Assembly: GCF_019175285.1 (NCBI RefSeq)
Contig: NC_056523.1
Location: forward strand, 207,044,520 to 207,108,519
DNA length: 64,000 bases
Reading direction: 5' to 3'
Source of the DNA: Sceloporus undulatus
Lineage: Eukaryota; Chordata; Lepidosauria; Squamata; Phrynosomatidae
Under the pieces are notes generated by a model. The model did no database searches and was not told where the DNA came from. It was given only the letters and a program-made list of their open reading frames with translations. A program made the position numbers and the translations under genes. Below, piece by piece: positions 10,727 through 21,310 of this stretch (within the stretch, counting starts at the first letter, position 1; each line of letters opens with the position of its first letter).

Positions 10727-11533
10727 ATTTCAGCGGTGAAACTGAATGAACTCCTCGAGGATTTCTATGTCACTGTAAAGAAAACAGATGGCTCAGATTT
10801 CCTGGCGACATCTCTTCATGCTATCCGTCGGGGGCTTGACCGGATTCTGAAGAACGCTGGCATCGGGTTTTCCATCACGAGTGGAAGCTTTAGTTCTTCT
10901 ACTAAGAAGCTCAAAGAGAAGTTGAGGGTGCTCAGCAAGGCCGGGATGTCAGGAGCTCGCTCCCGTAACATTGTTTATTTCTCTTTTTCTGATGAAGAAG
11001 AGATGTGGAGGATCGGGTGCTTGGGCGATGGAAGTCCCATGGCCTTACTGTCTACTGTGGTGAAATATAACAGCCAGTACCTGAACATGAGGACCTTGCA
11101 GGAGCATGCTGATCTAATGTATGGTGACATTGAGCTGCTAAAGGATGCCCAGAATAGGCCCTTTTTTGCACGAACAGACAATGTGAAACGAGAGAAAAGG
11201 ATGGGCTTGAGTAGAGTGTACTATGGGCAGATATACCATGAGCACTCCAAAGGACACAAGTTCTGCCCTTACTGCCTCCTCTACAAATATATGTACATCC
11301 ATCGGCCTCCTTCCCAAATGGAAGCCAAGTCTCCCTTTTATCTGACTGCTCGGAAGGAGACGGTTGCTTTGGGCAACATCTGGTATGAAGAGCAGCGGAT
11401 GGGCCTGCGCTCTCTGAGGGGCGTGGTCCCAAAACTGGCAAAAAAAGTCAGACTTGACCACTGTGAAAACTTCACTTTTGTCTCATTCACTCAGGCATCT
11501 AGAAAATTTGGCTCTCTGAATTCTTACCCATAA
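10727..11533 (+). CDS. KIAA1958: KIAA1958 terminal coding exon (DUF3504, Crypton-derived recombinase-like domain)
   Basis: The frame is open from the acceptor (TTGTGACCCAG then ATTTCAGCG) for 268 codons to TAA at 11531. It starts ISAVKLNELLEDFYVTVKK. Landmarks are the Ser-rich SITSGSFSSSTKKLKEKL, the segment RSRNIVYFSFSDEEEMW, a CPYC pair in HKFCPYCLLYKYMYIHRPP, SPFYLTARKE, and the C-terminal block MGLRSLRGVVPKL to SLNSYP. This is the catalytic half of a tyrosine-recombinase fold in the DUF3504 family, domesticated from a Crypton DNA transposon. The exon, the upstream exon and the intron phase (0) fit the vertebrate gene. An apparent TTG start at 10706 is an artefact of reading into the intron. 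The recombinase His-x-x-Arg region looks degenerate (RSLR), so recombinase activity is unlikely. A C-terminal Tyr is present at 11525-11527. No frameshift or stop is seen. Confidence 0.96.
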   Translation: MSAVKLNELLEDFYVTVKKTDGSDFLATSLHAIRRGLDRILKNAGIGFSITSGSFSSSTKKLKEKLRVLSKAGMSGARSRNIVYFSFSDEEEMWRIGCLGDGSPMALLSTVVKYNSQYLNMRTLQEHADLMYGDIELLKDAQNRPFFARTDNVKREKRMGLSRVYYGQIYHEHSKGHKFCPYCLLYKYMYIHRPPSQMEAKSPFYLTARKETVALGNIWYEEQRMGLRSLRGVVPKLAKKVRLDHCENFTFVSFTQASRKFGSLNSYP

Positions 11534-12097
11534 GGGCCAAGGGAGACATGATGCTAACTGTATGAGTACAATGAAAGCACACATTTTTTTTAAAAAAATG
11601 GAAAAAGTAGTTCTATTTCACATTGTTAAAATGGAAAAAGTTGTGTGTGTACATACATGAGTGTGCGCACATGAACACCATGAGTACCATAGAGAGTGGG
11701 AAAGGCGTTTTACCTTTGCCTCATCACACTCTCCATGAAAATTGCCCTCCCCTAAAGCTGGAAGTCTTCATTGTCACCAATAGAGCCTTCCCTTCTGATC
11801 AAATCATGAAAAAGTTACTGTACTTTATTAGAATATAGCTCCCAGAGTCTCCCAGCTAGAAGTTATGCTTCAAAAAGTGACTTTTCCAGGCTCTGTTTCC
11901 ATTGCAAATACTAGCTGCAGGAAGGATCATCAGGTTCCCAAGAAAAGGAAAGAGTTAAGCTTTCCCTGTCCAGTCTCCAATACTTATGCTGCTCAGCTTC
12001 CACTACCAGGTTGATATTTACAAAGGGTCAGGGGAGGGGGCACACCCATATAACCTGCATTACTGCAATTGATGTCAGGTCTGGACCGACCCTGGAT

Positions 12098-12675
12098 GTA
12101 GCTACACTGTAGAAATAATACAGTTTAACATCACATTAATTGCCATGGTTCCATCCTACAAAATTCTGCAATTTGTAGTTTTGTGAGGCACCAGCACTGT
12201 TTGGCAGAGAAGGTTAGAGACTTCGGGGCTCAACAGACCACCCCTTTGAAGTGGCCTGCAGTCACCCCTTTCCTAGCTGGATCGGGGCTGAAGTAACTAC
12301 ACACAGCAGCCCCAATCTGGCCTTTCTGCAGTGCAAAAAGAAGCTGCAAAAAGCGGCTTCCTTTTGCGCCACGGAAAGGGTGCCCTAGCTGTGGTGGTAG
12401 CGGCTTTTTGCTGCTTCTTCACTGCAGCGCATGTAAGCGCTGCGCCAAAGATGTTGAGTGATGCCACCTGACATCTGGTGAGGCGGGAGGCGTGGGGACA
12501 GAGTCAGGGTGGCTGACGTGCAGGCGCCACGTCTCCACTCTGCCCCAAGGCTGGCGTTTAATGCCAGTTTGTAGAGGGCCACCGTAAAATTACAGATGCC
12601 CAGATTCCATAGGATGGAGCCACAGCACTTAAAGTGGGGTCAAGCTGCATTATTTCTACAGTGTAGATGCACCCC
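12098..12675. mobile_element. Family M MITE split by an insertion
   Basis: The left arm is at 12098-12225 (GTAGCTACACTGTAGAAATA to GGCAGAGAAGGTTAGAG) and the right arm at 12585-12675 (AGATTCCATAGGATGGAGCC to TTTCTACAGTGTAGATGCAC). The arms fit together as one element once the GC-rich insert is removed. Confidence 0.85.
12226..12585. mobile_element. GC-rich non-autonomous element inserted in MITE
   Basis: The end GGGGCTCAACAGACCACCCC resembles GGCCCCATACAGACAGGCC at 14701, and AGCTGGATCGGGGCTGAAGT recurs in altered form at 18525-18575. It has inner hairpin character (AAGAAGCTGCAAAAAGCGGC against GCGGCTTTTTGCTGCTTCTT). No coding frame is visible. The class is probably a hAT-like MITE; target duplication is unclear. 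Confidence 0.55.
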
Positions 12676-13322
12676 CTATGTCTGTTACCTCTTCTGCTTG
12701 AATCACTTCAGGTCAGTTATTCAACAAGAAGTGTTGGCAAGCGAGAGCTTCTTTCAGTCTGCAGACTGGCTATGTCATGAATTAAACTGACAATTAGAAG
12801 CTATGTGACCTGCTGATATTTAGTATGATCTCTTTCCTAAAATGGCTGCTACTTCATACCAGTTGGGAGATTTGCCTCTGGCCTGTGATAACATATGTTT
12901 AGGTTATTGTACTTCTACTGACAGCAAAAATAAAACACTGTACAATAAAAGTACTTTAAGAGTAAGATCGTCATGAGTGCCTTTCAGAATAATCTTTGCT
13001 GGCCACCAGTGGGTTCAGTTGGTCAAAGAAATAGACTCCTAGGAGCCCTGAAGCTATGGTATCCACAAAAAATGGAAGGTGATATTAAATTTCAAGGAAA
13101 AATCTGGAGAGATGCTGTTCGGCTGTACGCTGTACCTACATTAAAGGGCTGGGACTGGGTCTTGGGTAGAGTTTGGGAAAGTTACGTGCTTGAACTGCTA
13201 TAGATGGACTAGCAACAAGAGGATGCTTGCAGGACTAGCAATCTAGTTTCATTTTTATACTTTATTTTTTCAATCCTTATGACCTAATTCTGGCATTTTA
13301 CAGTAATATTCCTACTGCAGAG

Positions 13323-13441
13323 CTTAGAAAAGTTACTTTTTGGAACAAAAGTTCCCAGAATTCACCCAGCCAGCAAGGACCATCTTGAATGGGTAGGTGG
13401 TGGTCCTGGAAGCTGTAGTCCAAAATAATAACTTTTCTAAG
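13323..13441. mobile_element. Short palindromic MITE
   Basis: The terminal inverted repeats are CTTAGAAAAGTTACTTTTTG and its counterpart AATAATAACTTTTCTAAG, closing a 119 bp element. DNA at 12980-13322 holds nothing I recognise. Confidence 0.8.
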
Positions 13442-13547
13442 ATCTGGTCCTGGGAACTTGCATGGCTTTCCTCTGCTCCTCTGGTCTCTTGCACACTAAT
13501 TTTTCCTGTTTGACTCCTATTCAGCACTATATCTGACCATTGCTATA

Positions 13548-13770
13548 CAATCCACCCTCTGTATCCACAGATTCTTTATCCATTGATTCAACCATCCATG
13601 TCTTGAAAATATTTTTTGAAAATATAAATTCCAAAAAGAAAACCTGGATCTTGCCATTTTATATAACACAATTTTACTACGCAATTATACTGTATTTAAT
13701 AGGACTTGAGCATCCACAGATTTTGGAATCCATGGGAGGTACTGGAAGCAAACCCTAACAGATACAAAGG
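13548..13770. mobile_element. Tigger/pogo-like element, second copy
   Basis: After TA, the element starts CAATCCACCCTCTGTATCC; GAGCATCCACAGATTTTGG near the right end, and AAATTCCAAAAAG with TTGCCATTTTATATAA inside, match reversed parts of the copies at 3482 and 61905. Confidence 0.75.
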
Positions 13771-13784
13771 ATATGTTTTGCCCT

Positions 13785-14140
13785 TTAAGTGTACCTGCTC
13801 AGGCACCACTAATTTGGTCTTGTTTTGAGGTCAGACAGACACTCTTTGTCTATATCTCACCTGTCTCCTCAGCAACTGCTGGCCATCTCAGATCCAGAGG
13901 CAGCATGCTGAGCCACTTTGCTCTCACAGAACCTCCTCTAATTGGAACCTCTGCTTCTGGAATCAGGTACATGTCTCCCTTTGCAATCCTGAAAATCTTT
14001 ATATGTTATCACCTTTTAGATTGTTAGTTCTTGTATGTGTGTATGAATGTGTGTTTTGTGTGAAAGTTGATTTCCCCTTTTGCTGTTATAAATAAAATTA
14101 CATTTCAACCTTACATTCTGGAGTTCTGTTTCTCAGAACC
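13785..14140 (+). mobile_element. Possible solo LTR fossil
   Basis: Not a known repeat to me. An AATAAA motif near 14091 followed by a C/T- and GTT-rich stretch and the phrase GAGTTCTGTTTCTCAGAAC recalls an LTR 3' part (R/U5), and a similar phrase occurs at the element near 36540. There is no internal region and there are no paired ends. The class (retrovirus-like) is tentative and the copy looks old. Confidence 0.3.
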
Positions 14141-14290
14141 GATATACACAGTCTTGATCCCTGCTTTTAGTTGCCCAAAGCCTTCTCAGCAGCTTCACTT
14201 GAGCTAATAAAATTCCCCTATTAAATATTGGTTGTGGGTGCCCTCTGGGAGCCTGGCATTTTGGGTAACAGATTGCACCATGTCTTATTC

Positions 14291-14660
14291 CAGTGGTACT
14301 CAATTTTTTCCCCTCGAGACTCCTCATTTACATCAACATGTTGATCTCATGCCTCCTGCACTCAACACAGTAAATAAATAAAATTATTTTGTTTATTTAG
14401 TGTGCATATTTTCATTTGCACATTCATATATATTCATGTTTTAACATTTTATAAGGAAACAGCATTGTTCAAATTAGAACAATTTTATTTAAGTAAATTC
14501 AGTATTTAGCCCAACCTGTGTAAATTTTATACATAAAAAAGCTTCGGAAGAAGAAAAGGAGGAGGGGGGGAATCAGGGCCTCCAAGTCTCGTGCTCCCCT
14601 TGACCAACTCTTGTACCCCTCCCATCCCGGGGGCCCTACCACACCTTTTGAGAACATCTG
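14291..14660. mobile_element. hAT (Charlie-like) non-autonomous element with 8-bp flanking repeat
   Basis: The ends are CAGTGGTACTCAATTTT and TTTTGAGAACATCTG, imperfect inverted repeats of the Charlie-type CAGTGGTTCTCAA signature. Flanks are TCTTATTC (14283-14290) and GTTTATTC (14661-14668), six of eight bases alike, consistent with a decayed 8-bp hAT target duplication. Confidence 0.6.
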
Positions 14661-14700
14661 GTTTATTCCAGTGAGGATTTGGTCTTACATGCTTATCTTT

Positions 14701-14895
14701 GGCCCCATACAGACAGGCCAAAATAAAACTGCTTTGGGTCACTTTGGAAGTATGCTGTTTAAATTATGCATGTGTCCTAAGAGTCTGGAAGCTGTGCCAA
14801 AGCCGCGCTCCAGTCCTCACCAAGGCACAAATTCCAGAATTCCATAAGATGGAGCCACAGTAGCTAAAAAGGCATTAAACTCCTGTAATTATGTA
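14701..14895. mobile_element. MITE fragment abutting half of family M
   Basis: GGCCCCATACAGACAGGCCA starts a second MITE type (with CTTTGGGTCACTTTGGAAG and GCCAAAGCCGCGCTCCAGTC). At about 14820 it switches to a family M right arm (CAAATTCCAGAATTCCATAA to GTAATTATGTAGTG). Confidence 0.65.
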
Positions 14896-16271
14896 GTGTG
14901 AAAAAATTCTGGGCTTGTTTTGGCTATGGTTAACAATTGTATGAAACACAAAATGTAAGTAGTAAATTTAGTTTTGGTGATAGTTCTGGTTAAAAGTGCC
15001 ATCAGAGGTAATTCCAGGAGACTGGGTTAGTATGGTAAAAAGACCAAGGGGTTGTCTACACTATTTAAAAAACCCTCACTTGCTTCAAATTTCTAGTGAT
15101 CCAGACACATGATGTTCTGACATGATTGTTCCCACCAGGAAGTGACAATTCTCAAGAGACAGGAAGTTTGAGTGGATCATTTGCCATTTTTTAGAGTGCT
15201 GCATTTGTGTAGATAACTAGGTATCTGCTTGGCAGATGTTTATACCTGTATCAGTGCACCTCCGATTAACTGCTTGGCTTAGCTTTTTCAGTGATGGCTG
15301 AAGGGAAGTTCTATGGTAGCAAAAGCACTTAAAAAGGAGGCAGAGGGGCATCCTGGACCAAACCAAATGTTCGCGTGCTTGATGGCCAGGTTCCCCCAAA
15401 AGCGTGATTGTCACGGGAGCTGCCGGGTTATGGCATCCCTACCTGCACTTGCAGAAATTGTGTCAATTCAAAAAATGGAAATACACCAGTTTCAGAGCAG
15501 CCATTATCATACATCTTGTCAATTGTGTTATTGGGGCTGTTTAGTCATCACACTCTGTACTATGCTCCCTCTTAACCCTGCCTATGCCCTACTGAGCATG
15601 TCTTATGGATGTTTAATTTTTAATTTTGTTTTCCATGCAATTCTGGAATTCTACAAATATAATTTAAATTAAAAAGGAAGGAAGAAAATAAAAATAAATG
15701 AATAAATAAAGACAACCAGTCTGCCTGGAAATAGCGAGGAGAAGGGGGACACTGGGGAGGGGGGGGAAGTAGGAGACACTGACACCACATGGCTTCAAGT
15801 ATTGCAACTGTCACAGTGATGTTTCACATCTGAGGATTAGTGTGATTGGGAACTTATTGACTGGTTTCCCCCCTCAATGAAAAGGCCATCCTAACCATGC
15901 TTCAGAGACACAGCAAGCTTACTCATTGCACAGTAAGTATTGCCAAAGGCACTTTTTTTCTGCTGTAATTATGGTTTAAAAACAATATGTGATAATCTCC
16001 CAAGAATCTCCTTTCTGCCTGCCATGGCCAGAGATTACAATTCCCAGAACATTAAGGTTAAGGATACAAGGCAGTGTAGTTTAAAAAAGAAAGGAAAAAA
16101 AGCTCTGGATGTGGCATCCTTGTTTATTGCACAGCAGCCTAGAACAAATACTATTATAAATGTTATGATTATTTTAGTTGTTTATATTCTGCCTCTCCTC
16201 CCATATTGGGATTCAGAGTGTATTACAGAATAATAAAGCCCAAACAGATTAAAAATATATGAAAACATAAG

Positions 16272-16308
<37 letters not shown>

Positions 16309-18255
16309 TTTAAGAAGCAATTAAGCAATATATAAAAATTAAAACCATTAAATGTCATAAAATAACAGAATATTATAAACAAGAAAACAACACGGTCACT
16401 GAAAATCTATTGCAGTCAATCCTTGAAAGCCTGCTGGAGGAAGGAGAACAAAGAAGGAATCATCCTACCATAACCAGCACTTTGAATTCATTGCTTTATC
16501 ACTTTCCTATGTGCACCCGAAGCTTTTTTTTCATTGCATCATGCTCTTGATCTTAGATCAGGAACAGTGCTACCACTATGGCAAAATAAAGGCACTATTC
16601 TTATGTATACAGAAGTAATTGCCTGCATCCTAGAATGAATACTTTTACCTTTTCGTCCTTGTTCTGAGAAAGTGATTGAAATTTTCAAGAACTAGTCACA
16701 GTTTAGGACTTATTTGGTGCAAACAAAAGGCATATACTGTAGTTCTTGTCACATAAAATGTCATTTTCTGCTCAGAGAATGATGGCTGGAATTGTGTATG
16801 GAAGGTAGTTAAGCACAGTAGTTGTAGTATTAAAAAGTGAATCTGCTGTCCCCATCCTCACCAAGAAACAGCCACTGTGATTGACAAGAGCCTGTTCCCT
16901 TGTCACTCAGGAAGTGGCTGTCCATCGTTTCTACCTTGTCCTGTGAACAGTCTCTGGTGTGCCAGGCAGAAACACTCACAATTTCCCCCTTGTGCTTGAG
17001 ATTGCTTATGTGAGGTTATGCTTTCCGATCAACAGATGAACTGACTTCCATCGATTGCAGTGGCTGCTGCCAAGTAAGTGGGGATTGGGAGGCTTTCTTA
17101 GACTATATGTATCGCCTAAACCCGGGTTTACATAGGGATCATGAATACATAGCAGTCATGACTGCAGAACTCTAGGTTATGCATCCATAATTGGCACAGA
17201 AGATTCTGCTCAAAATTTCTGGGCAGTAAAAAAGGCTCCTAGCATTCTTGCATGGAATACAGCATTTCTGTAAAGAAAAAGGGATTTTATATGCAGAAAC
17301 TCTTTTGCACAGTGAAATGTTTTCTGCATAGAAAATGTCATTTTTCTGCTCAAAAAGCCATGCGTTGTTGTTCCTGTTGTTGTTTACAGAATCAATCCTG
17401 AACTGTGAAGATTCTCATCTATCTGGTCCTGTCTTTGTCAGGGTTTTCCATAAGAAACCCATTTTTCAAATATTCCGTTACTGGTTTCATGCCAAAAAGC
17501 CCTAAGAAAGTTGCACCAGAGGGCAGAATCTAAAGAACTGCAAAAGATGTGCCATGAACGTAAGGAAGCTTCTGGCTTGTTATTCTCAAAGAGCAACCAA
17601 CTCTCCTTGTGCTGCACAACCAATTGTTTTTCAAATGGAGATTTTTCAAATGCAGTTCCTGGGGGTCAGAGGTTTCAGGGTAAAAAGTGACCAGTGCCAC
17701 TGGGCTGATGCAACACATAAGAAGCAATTTGGTCCCAGGTATATAACTGTTGCTGAGTATTGGAAAAAAACGTTTCTTGTTATAGTTCTTACATTGCATT
17801 ACTGGTTTGGAATACACTGCTTATTTTGCTGACTGCGATAAATCTCACTTACAGACCTCTTTTATCAGTCCCACAAGACACTGACCTCTCCTCCTCAGCA
17901 TTCATGCCATACCTGGAGTACAGTGCTGAACTTTTGGAAATGCATTTAGCAAACCACTGGGATTTATCATCAAAAGATCCCTAAACTATTTAACCACTAT
18001 GAGAGAGGCAGAGGGAAAGGTGGGGTGGTGGTGGAGGGAGTCCTATTTTTCTGTTATTAACTTTAAATGAAATCACAGAAATCTAAGTTCTCCAGTTCAG
18101 CTGGAGGTCTTATATGCAAGGAAACAGGCTTCTAAACACCAGTCTCTTACTGTATGGCAGTTCTATGGGTCAATTTGTTCTGCACACTCACCATTCCTCA
18201 CTAAACCCGGCTCTGCAGCCTTTGTGAACACATAGGATTGGATTTTTTTAAGGGC
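14896..18255. other. Intergenic DNA without a gene
   Basis: No exon-like frame with splice sites or known protein match. A LINE-tail-like stretch lies at 16150-16250 and an (AC)n microsatellite at 16272-16306. Otherwise I see nothing recognisable. Confidence 0.6.
16272..16306. repeat. AC dinucleotide microsatellite
   Basis: An (AC)n run of about 17 units. Confidence 0.95.
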
Positions 18256-18257
18256 TC

Positions 18258-18640
18258 TAATTTAATTGATTAAGGGGCATTGAAGCGCTGGTGTGGGGAC
18301 AGCGTGGGGGTATTTTGTTTGGATGATGCATGCCCCTGACATTACCCTCACACTGGTGTCATGCTGCCCACTACCCACCCAGCAGGCAGCACCATGGGGC
18401 TCCTTTGGCGTGGCGTTTATAAGCCACACGCCAATAGGAGTGCCAAAAAGTGCCACAGCAGCAGCAAGAGTGCCTTTTTGCCAGCTCTAAAAAGAGCGGC
18501 ATTTTGTCGTTTCTTTTAGAGTTGGCGAAGCACTGGATCAGGGCCACGGCGTGCGGTTGCCACAGCCCCGATCTAGCTCTGAAATGGCTGACATCAAGCC
18601 ACCACTTCAGGACCATCTGTTTTGCCCCTTAGTAAGGAGA
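18258..18640. mobile_element. GC-rich MITE-like element
   Basis: TTAAGGGGC at the left and GCCCCTTAG at the right form inverted ends. The interior shares AGGGCCACGGC and CAGCCCCGATCTAGC features with the insert at 12226 and contains its own hairpin (GCCAGCTCTAAAAAGAG against TTTTAGAGTTGGC). Confidence 0.55.
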
Positions 18641-18729
18641 GTGCGGGGTCTTTTTGCCATTCTGCACCACAATTGGACATAGGAAGCTTTCTTAGAATTA
18701 ATCAGGTTGTGGCTCTATATAACCCATGA

Positions 18730-18924
18730 TGGTGGTGTGTGCCTTCAAGTCATTTCCGATTTATGGTGATCCTAAGGTGAACCTATAATAAGGTTTTCTT
18801 GATATGTTTTGTTCAGAGGTTTGTCATTGCCTTCTCCTGAGGCTGAGAGCATGTGGCTTGCCCAAGGTCACTCAATGGGTTTCATGGCCGAGCTGGGAAT
18901 CAAACCCCGGCCTCCAGAGTCAAA
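18730..18924 (-). mobile_element. Sauria-type SINE, reverse
   Basis: Reversed tail GTGTGTGCCTTCAAGTCATT, TATGGTGATCCTAAGGTGAA, CTTGCCCAAGGTCACTCAAT, GGGAATCAAACCCCGG. Confidence 0.93.
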
Positions 18925-18969
18925 GTTCAATATTCAAACCTTTATAACATGCTGGAACTCACATTTCAT

Positions 18970-19192
18970 GGGCTGCATTTGCACTGCAGAAATACCACAG
19001 TTTGACACCCCTTTAACTGCCATGAGTCAGTGCTATGGAATTCTGAGATTTATAGTTTTGTGAAACACTTAGGTTTCTCTGTCACATACTTCTGGTTCCC
19101 TGAAAAACTACAAATCTAAGAATTCCATAACACTGACTCATGGCAGCTAGTGTGTCATCAACTGCATTGCTGCAGCAATGTGGATGGAGCCC
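18970..19192. mobile_element. Family M palindromic MITE, complete
   Basis: Terminal GGGCTGCATTTGCACTGCAG is mirrored by GCAATGTGGATGGAGCCC; both CATGAGTCAGTGCTATGGAA and TTCCATAACACTGACTCATG arms are visible. Confidence 0.9.
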
Positions 19193-19219
19193 TAGACCAA
19201 TCTGGACAAATGTAGCCAA

Positions 19220-19510
19220 GCAACTTCAGATATGGTCAAGATGGCAAAAGTTATTAATGAGGAAGAACACACAAGATCGGAGAAACTGAAGCATTATGCT
19301 TTTGCTTGACTCTACTGGGAAAGGCATGATTCCACCCCCTACTCTCCTTCCCCACCTGCTGCCTTAGCTGAATGCAAACGGTTTTTTGCACTTTGAACAC
19401 AGACTGCAGCAATTGAAGGAAGCTGAAGATGAAGGGGGAAAGTGTGAGAAGAAGAAAGCAACTGGGATATTTTAAAAGCAGTTGAAAAATCATAACAAGA
19501 GAGGGTGTAT
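19220..19510. repeat. Unnamed interspersed repeat (family R), uninterrupted copy
   Basis: Reads AAGATGGCAAAAGTTATTAA, GAGGAAGAACACACAAGATC, TGCACTTTGAACACAGACTG, GAAGATGAAGGGGGAAAGTG. It supplies the order used to identify the split copy at 3130 and partial copies at 21185 and 36900. Following DNA at 19515-20030 shows nothing recognised. Confidence 0.6.
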
Positions 19511-20029
19511 TAGGCCTGTCCCTCTCAAACGGGAACAGGTAGAGGAAACAGGTAAAGGTAAAGGTATTCCCCGTTGACAAGGTTGTCAAATGCTAACCCC
19601 GTATTGCCAACCAGCATTCTTTGGTCTTTATTTGTTTCACACCATCTGTTTCTTTCTGCTTTTTTTAGCTGGATATAACAAAGAATGAATCTGTGCCCTT
19701 TTTCATGCAAGCCATGTGCTCTGTGACTGATGGCTAAGCCTCCATAGATTATGGTAGCTGTAGTTCAAATTCCAAGCTCTGCTTTAACTGAACATTTTAT
19801 TGAACCGGGACTAATACTAGCACTATACTAATACTAACAAACCATAGGATACCATGTTTGGATAATACCACTGAAATATATTATAGAAATGTTTCTGTAC
19901 AAGGAATTGTGGAAAGGTACAAAATTGTTGAGAACAGTTCTGCCTCATGATTTTCCTTATTTGAAATCTGTATAAATGGATCCCTCTATGTCCTACAACA
20001 AATCACTTCACTCTTATTTTGCATCTATC

Positions 20030-20105
20030 TGAGCCTCAGAGGATGGCGATGGTAAGCCCTTCTGAACATGCATTGCCAAGAAACCTCCTGCAGATCCCCC
20101 CCCCC
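20030..20105 (+). mobile_element. Sauria-type SINE middle fragment
   Basis: Only TGAGCCTCAGAGGATGGCGA through TTGCCAAGAAACCTCC is present. The stretch 20106-20690 holds no recognised feature; its open frames of 91 and 125 codons are opposite-strand shadows without family resemblance. Confidence 0.65.
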
Positions 20106-20689
20106 CGGAAGCCAGGCAGATGCAACAGTGTACATATACTGTCAAATGTTAAAAGACACACACACAAGCCGCACCATGTTCCCAAAAGAACCCCCTCCCC
20201 AACTTTGGCGACATCTGGGAATCAGGCATCGGTGAAGATATAGGGGACTAATTCACTGCAAGAAGAATAAAACAGTTGTGCAGTGGTTTAAAGGGGCCAC
20301 TTGACAGCGTGGGAAATTTAAATCCTCTGGATTTAAAGAACTGGTATCTTCACCCACCAACCTTGAGCACCAAGAGGGGGAAAACAATGGTGGTTTGCCA
20401 CCAAGCCAAGCCCTGTGGGGTGGGAAGGGTATGTTCCACCCTCTGCCCATTATCCCTCCCTCCTGGGTGCCTCGAATGGGACTTGCATCGTGTTCTCATT
20501 GGCGGCTCCCTAAAAAACCTGGTGCTTTTGAAAAGATGTGGAAAATGCCTTAATTCCGAAAGCACCATGTTAAAGAGGATTTGCACACACATACCCCTGA
20601 AATTTGGGTCAGGAAAACCTGTCACAAGTATGAACGATTCCCTTTTAAACTAGTTTGACAACTGGTCTATAACACAGTGTGAATGGGCC

Positions 20690-21180
20690 CCTAGATTTGG
20701 AAGAGACCTCAAGGGCCATCTAGTCCAATGCTCTGCTATGAAGGAATACACAATCAAAGCACTCCCTACAGATGGCCATCCATCTGCTGCTCAAAAACTT
20801 CCAAAGAAGGAGACTCCATCACACTCATCCATTGTCAAATGGCTTTTCCTATCAGGAAGATTTTCCTAATGTTAAGGTTGAATCTCTTTTCCTGAAGTTT
20901 GAATCCATTGCTCCATATCCTAGTCTTTGGAGCAGCAGAAAGCAAGCATGCTCCATCTTCAATATGACACCCTTTGAAATATTTTAAAATGGCTATCATG
21001 TCACCTCTTAACCTTCTCTTCCCCAGGCTACTCCTCATTGAGCATGGTTTCTAGGTCTTTTACCATTTTGGTTGCCCTCCTCTGGACATATTCCAGTTTA
21101 TCAATATCCTTTTTGAATAGTGGTGCCCAGAATGGTACACAGTATTCCAGCTTAGGATGGTTGTGTTGAAGAAGAACAGC
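20690..21180 (-). mobile_element. CR1 LINE 3' fragment, end of ORF2
   Basis: Reverse-strand frames give [34 protein letters not shown], then KRRLRGDMIAILKYFKGC and WSNGFKLQEKRFNLNIRK, the classic carboxy end of CR1 reverse transcriptase. The frame is broken between the two parts. The 3' end reads GGGCCATCTAGTCCAATGCT in the + orientation. Confidence 0.92.
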
Positions 21181-21184
21181 TTCA

Positions 21185-21310
21185 ATAGTGCAAGGGGGAA
21201 ATTGGGAAGAAGAGAAAGAAACTGGGACTTTAAAAAAGACATTGAAAAGGTTGGACAGCCGAGAGTTGATTGAGAGCACTCCTGCCAAATCCAGACAGGG
21301 GGAGGATATG
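21185..21310. repeat. Family R partial copy
   Basis: GGGGGAAATTGGGAAGAAGA, TTAAAAAAGACATTGAAAAG and CCTGCCAAATCCAGACAGG match the family R right part. Region 21320-23280 otherwise shows only simple AT-rich and microsatellite-like DNA. Confidence 0.55.

Larger units (their letters stand above)
11534..12960 (+). other. KIAA1958: Probable KIAA1958 3' UTR with two candidate poly(A) signals
   Basis: Non-coding DNA after the stop codon. The first strong AATAAA motifs downstream on this strand are at 12929-12934 and 12944-12949, 15 bp apart, giving a possible 1.4 kb 3' UTR. It would contain a MITE split by a GC-rich element (12098-12675). The UTR could be longer; the end rests only on the motifs. 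Confidence 0.45.

Noticed and set aside
12226-12585. CpG-rich block as a gene promoter
   Set aside because: It interrupts a MITE and shares sequence with other GC-rich MITE-like copies at 14701 and 18258, so it is a mobile element and not a CpG island.
20276-20653. 125-codon + frame and 91-codon - frame overlapping
   Set aside because: Mutual shadows with no protein signature; no CpG or promoter features.
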